NCBI RefSeq assembly: GCF_000204055.1
Contig: NW_006768765.1
Span: 3,465,818 to 3,529,817, forward strand
DNA from: Melampsora larici-populina 98AG31
Taxonomy: Eukaryota; Basidiomycota; Pucciniomycetes; Pucciniales; Melampsoraceae
Reading direction: 5' to 3'
DNA length: 64,000 nt
In this document: positions 35,981-46,165 of the stretch, one piece after another
Position numbering within the stretch: the first letter of the stretch is position 1
Layout of the letters: each line of letters opens with the position of its first letter
The notes under the pieces: generated by a model
What the model saw: only the letters and a program-made list of their open reading frames with translations
Told to the model about the DNA's origin: nothing
Databases searched by the model: none
Made by a program: the position numbers and the translations under genes

Positions 35981-37292
35981 TGTCAGGGTGGCTATCTCTA
36001 ACAGACGTAAGTAAGTAGAACTATGACTTACGAAGAGTATCCTGACAAAGATCCTATTGGTTACTTAGGATCTCCTTTAGTTGTATTGAACTAGTTAACT
36101 AGAAGATATAGAATAGTAAGTCAGTTATCAACTTACAAAAGGTAATCAAGAAGGATTGCTGATCACGGCCCACTGCAGGTTTACAGAAGAGAACTGGTCT
36201 GGATTCTGAGCCGGAGTTAATTTTCAAGAGATTGGTTTATCTAGCAAAAATAGCCTGAGTCGAGCCTCAGGGATCTCGTCAACGTTGAGTTTCAAAACCA
36301 ATGGTTCTAGACCAAGGAAAGAATCACTAACCTTAGAAAGGTAAGTGAATGGGTGGATTTTCTTTTAGAGAAAAAGGGAAATAACAGAAATGATCTAATC
36401 TTCAACAAAGCTAGAAAGTACAGAGTACAATGGGACAACAATGCGTGATCAGAGGGAAATTCAGGTTCTTTCGATAAGGTTCTAGGAAGAAAAAACAGTG
36501 ACACTTCTCAAGGCTACTAATCAAAATGAAGAAATGGAACTGGATGGGGTAATATCTAGCTGGATTTTGGGAATTTTAATAGTGTGTAAGATTCTAGTTT
36601 TTCTAAAATGTTTAACTGATGAGAAGGTCCGGAACTTCCATTGACTGTGAAAAGTTCCTTCCTTTTATATTGTTTTTCTTGCCTGGTTGGCCAAAAAGTG
36701 GTTGATAGCTATACTTAGTCGAATGACGTTTTTTTAGCTATCCAAAACTCATACCTCAGCAAGGAGGTTCCTTGTTTTCGAGGTTATGCCAAGGATCCCA
36801 AAAAGGGGTTCTTTGTACCCTTTGCCTCGGTGTTCTCGTATCTAGGTTTTTCTAGAATGTGAGGTATCTTTGCTTCAGGGTTTGTTAGTACTTATCTGTT
36901 CTCCACCAATGCTCAGGGGTGTGCATTTTATGTTTTATTCTAGGTATGTTTTACTTGTATCTCTTCAAACACTGTATCTTATTGATAAGGGTTTGGTTTC
37001 TTCTATTCTTGTATTAGCACACGATGAGGTCATTAGTGCTTATGTTGCCTTTAAGACTCAGGCTCATATGTAATTGTATTTTCTTGCTGTCTTTGAAACT
37101 AGACACACGATGTGATTATTATTATTTTTTCTTATTAATATTATTTTTGTTGTCTTTGAAACTAGACACAAGATGTAATTATTTATATATATATATATGT
37201 TTATATTATGTTTTTAGGTTAATAAATGAAATATGGTGTTTCTTTGATTGAAGCTACTTTGGCTTTGACACATCAAAGCTTGGTGGCTGACA
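35981..37292. mobile_element. Solo LTR (1.3 kb) with 5-bp target duplication
   Basis: The segment starts TGTCAGGGTG and ends TGGTGGCTGACA, so its ends form a 6-bp inverted pair TGTCAG/CTGACA. ATAGT flanks both sides (35976-35980 and 37293-37297), the usual 5-bp duplication. No retrotransposon coding sequence adjoins it. The interior near 37080-37170 repeats the phrase TTTGAAACTAGACACA. Confidence 0.75.
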
Positions 37293-37899
37293 ATAGTCGT
37301 CTATCATGTACATACAGGTCTGCTGAGTTGTTTGGCCATCAGAATATATAAATCACATCCACATGCAACTTTTTTGACTGTGAAACACTTGTCCCAAAAA
37401 TTCACTACATATAATTCTGTAGCTGCTCAGGCAATATTGTTGAAGCTATTTCTTAGTAACAGAAAGGGTGTTACATGCAGTTGAGTTGATGAGATTTTAG
37501 TTGCTCGTGTCAAGACTGTGGTAACCCCAACTATTGGCCCGAAGTCCATGGCCAGCCACACAACTCAACTTTTGGAAAAAGCTGGATACAATTCCAAAAG
37601 ACTTTCATACCTTACCCGTCTGGAAATGATTTCTCAGCCCAATCAGAAAGATTTTTTATTTTCACATAAGATGATTTCATATGAAATTTGAGTTTTTTTC
37701 ATAGTTGCGGGGTGCGAGGTGTAGAGCTACCGATCCGCTGTTACCACTGTCCTGACACAAGCAACCATACACCAATATGTTGAATTAGTGTATATAGTCA
37801 ATTTTTTGAATGCTTTTGTCAATCTGCAAAAAGTTACAGCATGTATTACATATGAATAATTTATCCTGAGAAGCAGATAACTGAGCAGAACTGTATGTA

Positions 37900-38489
37900 C
37901 AGTCAATTTCATAAAGGTTGAAATCGAGGCGTTTTCAAAATCATGAGGTGGTCCGTGCGCAACCTGTGACAGGTATCAAAATTACCTGCGAGATCAAATA
38001 ACATACAGTGTCAAAAGCTTTAACAACCCCAGGTTCTTTATTGTCTGGTGGCGCAGCGGTTCAAAGCCATGATTGCTTTGTGCAGCTTTGTCGGTGATTC
38101 CCGTGTTTGACTCGCTGTGATACTTTTTTTGGCACTGTTTTTGTCCAGAAGCAATGATGGAAGCAGATTCAAGCAAACCAAACCAGCGCAGTTTCTCCGT
38201 TCTTTTAGTTGATGACAACGAGCAAATCAAACAGGAAAAACATGTTAAAAAGTGTGATGACTTATAAAAACAACTGGGGCTCGAACCCAAAAATGTGCAC
38301 CTGTGCAGTACGGTGGGGCCCATGTACAAGGCATTCATCCAGCTGCGCCAAAGCTCTCTATGATTTCATCTTGGCTATGCTGTACACATCATCATTTCTA
38401 CATGCATGTTTGATACCTGTCACAGGTGGCGCACGGTCCACCTCTCAATTTTGAAAACGCCTCAATTTCAACCTTTATGAAATTGACTG
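37900..38489. mobile_element. Inverted-repeat element with tRNA-like arms, TA target
   Basis: CAGTCAATTTCATAAAGGTT at 37900 returns inverted at 38489, with about 85 nearly identical bases in each arm; TA flanks both ends, as in Tc1/mariner derivatives. Inside each arm, pointing inward, lies a tRNA-like promoter. On plus, TGGCGCAGCGG (about 38049) is followed by a degraded B box. On minus, TGGCGCAGCTGG (about 38351) is followed by GGTTCGAGCCCC (about 38275). Either a MITE absorbed a SINE or two SINEs joined head to head. Confidence 0.6.
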
Positions 38490-39411
38490 TACACCATAAC
38501 CACCTCTTCACTGAGCCTGCTACACATATGTAGTGTGGGTGTTATGGCTCAGGTGTGGAGTGATAGATCATCTTATGACAAATCATACTCCCAATCATTT
38601 TTTCCTGCCCACTTGGGGAAGTTGAATAAGTTTGCAGTGAATGGAAACGTAAGAATGGCTCAAGATGTGGAGGATCTGAATCAAGATTCATGTCTGGAAG
38701 AAGCAGGAATTTCATTGCTCAAGAGGTAATCACAAATGATTTTATTAGCAAAGATTTGTGGGATACAAAGTAGAATCCGGGCACATGTTGTTATGAGCTT
38801 ATTATGAACTATACACATATGCTTGGACTGTAGATGTCTGTGCCTCCACATCTACTCATGACTAAGCGTCAAGATGATGCTTCTTCTCTATGTTGCAATC
38901 TTATCATCATCACACACACATCTTTGCTCCTGTCCCATGTCTCAGACCTCAACATGTGCCCGTCCTTGTGCCTGGAATTGTTTTGGCTGAAAATTTTGAT
39001 TTTCTGGGAAAAAGTCCAGGCCTGGGAATCAATTTTACTACTAAAAAATTCTGGGCACAAGGCCAGGAACATTCCCGGATTCTACTTTGTATCCTGCAAT
39101 TCTTCTTTGGGACAATTCTCCCCTGCTAAAACCCGCAACCTCTCCGGCCAGGAAGGCCACATCCGGTGTAAGTCCCTATGCAGGCTTTTGGTTTTACCCC
39201 CTGCAAGGGACTTTGTTAAGTTCAAGGAACATCATGCATTTATGGTACTCAAAGCAAGTATGTACATGTATGTACTGTTTGCTACATATGTGTACAGTAG
39301 ATTTGAGTACTGTAATTATATGTAACAAAGAAAACCAATCTTGGAATCTTTAACTTGAAATGGACACCACTCTATCTTGGATCACTTTATCAGGGGTTTG
39401 ACTCCCTCACA

Positions 39412-40884
39412 ATGAATCAGGACCTGCATCATGAGTCAGGTTGTGGGTGCCGCACAGTAAATCCGCTTTGGCCGCGCCAAATTCCAGGCGCACCGTGGCA
39501 TGCCTAGGCGTCAGAGAATTTGGGAAATCAGGGGTTGGTGCGCCTTTGCAAAAATCACACCAAATCACCAATATTGGAGTTGTTGACCACAGCAGCAGGA
39601 CTTGTATACTGACTGAGAACTCCAAAGGCATCTCTTTCTCACTTTTAAATGGCAAAAGTGTTGTGGTAGATTGCTTCAGCAAATTGAAAATTAGAAAAAA
39701 TATCTACAAAAAACATCTCAGTGCTCGACAATTATTTTTGAAAAAAAAACGCGCCCGGCATCAACGCAGCCACAGTTACTGTACTGGTAAAGTATTGTCA
39801 ATACTAGTACAGTACCTGGCTTTTTGGATACTACAAATGAAGGTACTTGGTACAGTACCTTGCACCAGGTACAGTACTCCGTACAGTACCTACAATCTAG
39901 GTACCGTAAAAAATGCCCAGCAGTAAAGTAACTTTGTGTTCTGCTAGGTACTGTACTATACTGGTATCTCAGGTTTGCAGATAGGTACTGTACTTTAACG
40001 TACCTATGGCAGGTACTGCCCAGTATCTCACCGTACCTTGAGTTGGTACCTGGGACATTGGGTGTATTGAAAGGCTTAAGAAATGATAACTAAGTTGCTT
40101 ATTTATATATAAATCATGGATTAGGTAATAAATATCAGTAGAGAGTGAAACTGAAAACAAAAATACTACTATAGTGCTGGGAGGAAAGGGGATTGATCAA
40201 GAAAATCAAAAATACAGGTACTGTTGACTACTGTACCAGTATAGTACCTATATTTTAGGTACTGGCAGGGCCGGTACCGGTATCGTACCTTCCGTGGCGG
40301 TACTGTACTTGGTACAGTACCTATACTAAAATTTCAAAAATATTTGCCCTCCAGTACAGTAGTGCCCATCTAGGTACAATACTGGCAGGTACTGTACCGG
40401 GAAAATCAGGTACTATACTGTACTTTACTGGTACTGGTACAGTAACTGTGGCTGCGTTGCCGGCATGCCTCAAAAATTATAAGCCCTCCCACAACCTGAA
40501 TCATGAGGTTCAGTATCTTTTGTCAGGTTGTGGGTGTGCTCATTTTTGTAGGCGCGCCGGGCGTGTTCTCTTACAAAAAGAATCGCCGCAAAATGTTGCT
40601 TTTGTATTGACATTTATCCTATGTTTGTATTGCTAGAGCTGTCTACTTCAGCAGAATTGCCTTGTTAAGGAGAGAAAAGTTAAGAAATGCTGTCAATGCG
40701 AGTATCCAAGTCTCCAATATTGGTGACAGGACATCCAACTCCTACAATTTGGTGCAATTCTTGAAAAGGCGCGCCGACCCTTATTTTGTCGCTTTTGTGG
40801 ACGCCGCGGCGCTCCCACAGAGCGCGCCGAAGGCGAGTTTTTTGCGCCGCCCCCACAACCTGAATCTTTTGGTTCTTGATTCGC
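39412..40884. mobile_element. Nested GC-rich TIR elements around a hAT MITE
   Basis: CAGGTTGTGGG with a GAATC word upstream (39411-39455) is repeated inverted at about 40485-40500 and again near 40855-40880, and in direct orientation near 40524. ACCAATATTGGAG near 39573 recurs inverted near 40711. This pattern needs at least two related elements side by side or nested, with the hAT MITE (39762-40458) inserted in one. GGCGCGCC words are common. Exact borders are not resolved and no coding frame is credible. Confidence 0.45.
39762..40458. mobile_element. hAT-type MITE packed with GTAC words
   Basis: The left end CAACGCAGCCACAGTTACTG returns inverted at 40458. Flanks CCCGGCAT (39754-39761) and GCCGGCAT (40459-40466) form an 8-bp target duplication with one change, and the start-CAA/end-TT borders match both large hATs here. 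The arms consist largely of repeats of GGTACTGTACC, GTACAGTACC and close variants, which are mostly self-complementary. No coding capacity. Confidence 0.7.
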
Positions 40885-40926
40885 GACTTTGAAATTTGAA
40901 TCGTGAAATTGTGAATTGATTGCTTA

Positions 40927-42028
40927 GGGTACGTTTGGTAGCGTTTATTTTCAGCGTTTATTTTGAATAATAGCGATTATTTTTCAAAATAATCGCTGAT
41001 GAAAAAAGATGTTTGGGACCACTTATGGTACCCCAAAATAAACTCCTTCCCCGTCCCAAAAGGAGTTTAAAACGAGACTTTGGATAAATGCCAAAAGGGA
41101 GTTTATCCGTGCAATAAACTCCTTTTTGGACTTAACAAAATTTCATCTTGAAAGACTTCGAGCCTCCTTGGTGTCATAACAGGCAAACCAGATGCTATTT
41201 CTTCGACTCGATCAACACCTTTAACACTACACCATCACACTCAACACTCACCACCCAATCTTCACTTCTACTTCTAGCTCTTAGCTGCCTTTCCTTCTGA
41301 TTTTGTCTCACCGATCATTGCCTCAAATCTATTTTGGGTTTCTCAAACATGAATCTAGAACTGAAGTTAATTCTGATTCCTTTTGTGTAAAAAATTTCTC
41401 GTCTCTTGTGATGCACATATGAAAATTTGGAAACCAGTTTAGAAACAAATTATTGATTGTTCAATTTCTAGTCGATCATGCAATTTCCATCGATTTGTCA
41501 ATTTCAATCGATCGCTCAGTTTCAATCAATCAGTCAAAACAATCAATTATTCAATCTTGATCAACCCTTGAACTTCAAATGATACACTAACAAATCACCC
41601 TTGGAAGATGAGAAACACAGACACTGGAGGAGCATGTTCAAATTGGATCGGTTGTTAAGTTTTGTTTAATGGTCCGATTCCAGTCAATCATTCCATTTTG
41701 CCGGTTTCTTTTCAATCGGTTGTTCAAATTTGACTTTGATTCAATGTGACTATGTTTCTTTCTGTGAGATGGAATGAATTGGGAGATTGAAGAGCGAGAT
41801 AAAAGTTTATAAGATGGCCTAAGAGGTTTTTGTGGCAAAACGGAAGCGAAGTGATTGCGAGATTGTAAGTCTGGTTGGGATTTTCAACCAAACATGATTT
41901 TCTCAAATGTACCCAAAACGGAGTTTCTTTGAAAAAAACTCGCTTTGAACAATAAACTCATTTGCCCCAGGGCAATGTACCTGGGGTCAAACAGAGTTTA
42001 CATTCTGTAATCGCAACCAAACGTACCC
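40927..42028. mobile_element. Tourist-like (PIF/Harbinger) MITE, 1.1 kb
   Basis: GGGTACGTTTGGTAGCG at the left and its inverse (one change) at the right end are flanked by TTA on both sides (40924-40926 and 42029-42031). A 3-bp TTA target and GGG...TTTGG ends fit Tourist-like elements. The interior has nested inverted words built on GGAGTTTATT/AATAAACTCC. It ends only 143 bp before the COQ2 start codon. Confidence 0.72.
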
Positions 42029-42171
42029 TTACATGTTGCATACAAGCCGATGACGTGCGCTAACTCAATCGATCGAATGAGTTTGATGTCTAGGAGGGGC
42101 CATCGTTTTGAAGGCAGATTTGACCAGTTCAACTTTCCAATTTTTATAAGTGAAGTGTCGAATTGAAGAAA

Positions 42172-43470
42172 ATGTTGAGGATCTATAAACCGTTCAGTCG
42201 ATTTAAACCGTTCGTTCGATCTCATCATCAATCAAATTTAAATTTAAATCAAGCTTTAGTATTCAAACTTCATTTCCATTCGACTTTACCCGATCGAAAT
42301 CAAAATCGAAATCAAAATAACAATACCAATCGAATTGAACATACCAATCGAATTCAAACCGAAGAGGATTCAGCTCAAGCAACAACGTTATCATCGACTT
42401 ATCATCAAACAATTAAAAATCACTTTGATCAATCAAAACAATTCATTAAACCATACCTTGCAATCTCTAGAATTCAATCACCGATAGGATCGATTTTATT
42501 ATTTTTACCATGTGCAACTTCAATCACTTTAGCATCAACATCAATTTTATTACCACCAAGTCAATTGATATATCAATTAGGAATTTTCGGTTTAGGTGCA
42601 TTTGTGATGAGAGGAGCAGGTTGTACAATCAATGATCTTTGGGATCGAAACATTGATTCAAAAGTCAAAAGAACTGAAAATAGACCATTACCTTCTGGTT
42701 CGATTACGATACCTAAAGCTATCACTTGGCTTGGATTACAACTTACTGTTGGTCTAGGGGTTTTGATTCAACTCAATCCTTATAGTATCCTTTTAGGTAG
42801 TTGTTCACTTCTTTTGGTCGTCATTTATCCTCTTATGAAACGTATTACTTATTGGCCTCAATTAGTACTTGGTACGTTTTTAATCCTATTCATAAGGTAT
42901 CAGAGAAATTCGCATTGTATCATAAATCTAATCTAGTATGAAATTCTTTATTTATGATGTTTAGGATTTGCTTTCAATTGGGGTGCATTACTTGGTTCAT
43001 CAGCCATCTTGGGTGCAACAGATTGGAAAGTAGCATTACCACTTTACTTCGGACATGTTGCTTGGACAATCATTTATGATACGATTTATGCACATCAAGA
43101 TAAAGAATTTGACTTAAAAGTCGGAGTTAAATCAACTGCCATTTTATTTCATAAGAATACCAAATTGATTTTAACTGGATTTAGCCTTACAATGATTAGT
43201 TTGATCGGTTTAAGTGGTTATTTTAATGAAGTTGGATTATGGTTTTATTTGATTTCTTGTTTTGGTAGTTCTTTACATTTGTTAAATTTGATTTATAAAC
43301 TTAATATTCATAATCCTACTTCTTGTTTAAATGCTTTTAATCTTTCTACCCTTACTGGTTTTTTGATTTGGTTTGGTTGTTTAGTGGATTATAGTATTAA
43401 ATATTTATCAAATCAAGAAGAAGAAAAAGAAAAAGAAAAGAAAGAAGCACTAAAAGCTATAGAATCTTGA
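42172..43470 (+). CDS. COQ2: 4-hydroxybenzoate polyprenyltransferase
   Basis: Inner mitochondrial membrane enzyme that attaches the polyprenyl tail to 4-hydroxybenzoate in ubiquinone synthesis. Two exons, 42172-42871 and 42965-43470 (GTACGT donor, TTTAG acceptor, phase 1), give 401 aa. The N-terminus is Arg/Ser/Asn-rich with few acids, as in a mitochondrial presequence. The UbiA signature is complete: [15 protein letters not shown] with RPLPSG (Asn at about 154) for the first Asp-rich motif and [11 protein letters not shown] (Asp at about 272) for the second, both binding Mg-diphosphate. The splice join [15 protein letters not shown] matches the family. Several hydrophobic helices lie between and after the motifs. 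The C-terminus is Glu/Lys-rich. ATG 42172 is the first in-frame ATG after a non-ATG frame start. A MITE ends 143 bp upstream. Confidence 0.93.
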
Positions 43471-44705
43471 TTTAAAGTTCTTCTTTAATGGTTGTATTAG
43501 ATTTTATTTTTTGGGGTTTGTTTTGGCTTTCTTTGTTTGAAAATCGTTATTTTTGCTTGATTCTGGTAATTTCAAATGCACATTTAATAAAGAATCTTGA
43601 TAATCTGCAAGTCATTTTTCTTTGTACTAGGAGCTAGCTTCTAGAAAAGAGAATAGGTGACATGGGCTAGGAAAACATGACATAGCTCATTCGAACGATT
43701 GGTAAGCATTCGCGTCGCGAATGATTGCTCGCTGTGCTCTTGACCATCTCCGGGAAAACTGTTATTCTCTTTACCTTCACGTGAAGATCCTCTTTACCAT
43801 CTCGATGATCTATTTAACAGTGTCCCTCTCAAACTCCGTTTGTTCCCTTTCACTATGATCTTCTCAAAGTCATTACCCTCATCCTAAATATCATCATCAC
43901 TACTTCGTGTTCACTGTATCCATAGTTTTGATTTCGTAAAATTCCTTAAATAATTTTTCGAACCCACCCTCCTCTCCCTCTTTAGTATGATATTTTTTAG
44001 GCCGCCCCATAGCGGACCTTATTGATGCCTTTGAGTCTTGCTTATGTACATAAAAACTATTCCTATAGTCCTTTTTATTCCATATTGCAATTTAGGGCTT
44101 CCTGCCCCGATTCAGGCTAAACTCTCTATCGTCAGTTCAGCTTGAATCACTTCCAGCACCAAAACCTATTCTATCATTTCAAACTTCAAAGTTGATTTCT
44201 AAAAGTTAAAATCTACCAGAATAACTTTTTGGAGAAGAAAAATCATCCTCTATTCTCCTCCCTGAAAGCTGTCCTGAATTCCCGATGTACCCGAATACAA
44301 TTGCGTGATGCTAACCGCTTCCGTGCGTATATGTCATGGTTGTTTTCCCATGCTAACAATGGGATATTATAAATCTGATAGTACCGCCCACCGAAAATCG
44401 TCGTATCATTTGTGATGCTTGAGTTAAGATATGCTTGTATAGTAAACGCTTACAAAGGAAACTCACTGAATATCTATTATTTATCACCTTATGTTTCTTT
44501 TTCTTATCGAATTATTAACATAATTTTCCTCACGCTAAGACCCAAACCCAGATGTAGGAAGCCATGAGCTTACTCAAGGTTGTATACCTGAGCCCTTACA
44601 AGTTGGACAACGAACTTGACGTCGAGGGCGTCGAGTTGGGCTAGCGCTTTCAAGACGTGATGGGAGATTGTAATGCCGTGAAGAAGTCAAAGAAGTCAAA
44701 AGTGT
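43471..44705. other. Gene-free region after COQ2
   Basis: No supported gene. The first 150 bases are T-rich and probably carry the COQ2 3' end. A short palindrome, ATTCGCGTCGCGAAT, lies near 43710. The rest shows nothing recognisable. Confidence 0.4.
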
Positions 44706-44714
44706 GGCAAAATG

Positions 44715-45359
44715 TTAGCTTAACAAAGCCCTCTCTGCGCGGCCACGTCCGCGCGCCTCGCAGAGGGGCTTACGACTAATCGTCGATTTTTGGCGTGAAC
44801 ACTCCAAGCGTCAAGTGTCCCTATGTTGTTTTTTGCACTTTGACGCTTCCCTCACTAACGAACATCCCTTTACCCCGCAGGGAAAGTGGTTTGTAAATGC
44901 TTTCTACATGTCCTCATGGCCTAACACCATGGATACTCTGAGTGATGCGGCCACAAAAGAGGTTTGAAGATTTGCACTAATCCCGCCTGTACAGCGGGCT
45001 TTTGGGTTAATTTCTGACTTTCAGACATAAAGAATGCCTCGAAAACACTTAAAGTGTGAATACAAGCCGTGAGCTATGTTACTAGTGAGACATAAGGGCT
45101 TCACAATCAAGCTCAAAAAAAGCATGATGAAGCAGGTTTTCCCAGATGATGAATAGATGAAAATATGTAGACAATGTTGGTGAACCACTTTCCCTGCGGG
45201 GTGAAGTGGTGTTTGTTTGCGAGGGAAGCGTTGAAATGCAAAAAACAACATAAGGACACTTAACGCTTGGAGTGTTCACGCCAAAAATCGACGATTAGTC
45301 GTAAGCCCCTCTGCGAGGCGCGCGGACGTGGCCGCGCAGAGAGGGCTTTGTTAAGCTAA
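44715..45359. mobile_element. Mutator-like MITE with ~190-bp inverted repeats
   Basis: TTAGCTTAACAAAGCCCTCT at 44715 returns inverted at 45359, and near-identity runs about 190 bases into each arm, leaving a loop of about 260 bases. The exact 9-bp target duplication GGCAAAATG (44706-44714 and 45360-45368) and the long arms fit Mutator-like elements. No transposase frame. The high arm identity suggests recent insertion. Confidence 0.85.
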
Positions 45360-45379
45360 GGCAAAATGAGGTTTACATA

Positions 45380-45822
45380 CAGTCGTTCTCAGAAATGTTG
45401 GAAAAATCCAACATTTCGAGCTGAGGTCGTGGTCCCGAGGAGGCGACTTTTTCATGACATGTGTCACGGAAAAGTCATGGCAGCTGTCGAGTGGAGATCA
45501 GTGTCCCTTTCACCAACCTCAACTCCCTTGTGTCCTCTCCATGCCATCCTTCCTCTGATCCTCAGCTCGTGTTACAACCCCTTAACCATGAAATCGTATG
45601 TTTTCACCGTTTTTCTGAAGACATTGGTCCGTTAGCCTGGCCATTGGCAAGATAGTAGTCTGGTCATCGAGGTATGATGGAAAGTAATCGAATTTTCATC
45701 TTGAGATACCTGTCAAAATCAAAGTTTTTGTCAGTGTTTGTATCTGCGTGTCACTGCTCAGCGCACGGACCCCGAGCTCAGCTCGAGATTTTGCAATTTT
45801 CCAACATTTCTGAGAACGACTG
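45380..45822. mobile_element. Tc1/mariner-type MITE (443 bp)
   Basis: CAGTCGTTCTCAGAAATGTT, then GGAAAA, at 45380 is inverted at 45822, with TA on each side (45378-45379 and 45823-45824). A TA target and CAGT-type ends fit Tc1/mariner derivatives. A short hairpin GTTGGAAAAATCCAAC lies just inside the left end. It sits 11 bases from the neighbouring Mutator-like element's right target repeat. Confidence 0.72.
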
Positions 45823-46024
45823 TATAAGGTTTGTATCACAATTCTTTAGGCTGAGATCGAGCAATAATCTCTCCTCGAGTGAAGATATAAATTAACAGCA
45901 TCTCTTTGAATTCTTCTGCTCAATCAAATCACAGTCTCATTAAAGTTCATCTCCGATATCGATCTCCTGCTTTATCGTCATCACCCAATCTAACACCTAA
46001 GCCTACATTGATTACTTCCGCTAA

Positions 46025-46165
46025 ATGCAAATCTTTACCATCATCTTTGTGTTCGCCATCTCTTTGGCCGCTGTTCAGGCAGCCCCACGCAATGTCTACG
46101 AGAATGAAGCTTATCATAAGTTGTTGGCGAAATGCGGAAAAGCCGGAAGTAAATGCGCTCATTAA
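46025..46165 (+). CDS. Small secreted peptide, 46 aa (hypothetical)
   Basis: A single-exon frame too short for usual gene cut-offs. The first 19 residues, MQIFTIIFVFAISLAAVQA, form a textbook signal peptide with an Ala-x-Ala-type cleavage site. The mature part is about 27 residues: a polar segment with NVYENEAY, then a basic Lys-rich end with two Cys (CGKAGSKC). I recognise no family. It stands alone between MITEs and SEN34; about 100 bases upstream are CT/AC-rich with no ATG close by, so this ATG is a natural start. A secreted signal or effector-like peptide is possible. With so short a frame chance cannot be excluded, but a clean signal peptide directly at the first ATG is unlikely by chance. 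Confidence 0.55.
   Translation: MQIFTIIFVFAISLAAVQAAPRNVYENEAYHKLLAKCGKAGSKCAH

Larger units (their letters stand above)
34613..39222. mobile_element. Old long-TIR element with several insertions
   Basis: AACTTATTAAAGTCCCTTGCA-like sequence from 34613 returns inverted at about 39222. Further inward, 35065-35090 matches the inverse of about 38690-38710 (CCTGCTTCTTCCA), and 35925-35965 matches the inverse of 38515-38560 (CACACCTGAGCCATAA). Arms of this length suggest a Mutator-like or foldback element; a diverged 10-bp repeat outside the ends is only weak support. The arms contain a small inverted element (34673-34936) and a MITE (about 35180-35746); the interior contains a solo LTR and a tRNA-like inverted repeat. 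No coding frame is credible. Confidence 0.5.

Noticed and set aside
38042..38360. Functional tRNA genes
   Set aside because: A- and B-box-like words are present, but no complete cloverleaf with a paired acceptor stem and anticodon arm can be drawn. SINE-like origin is more likely.
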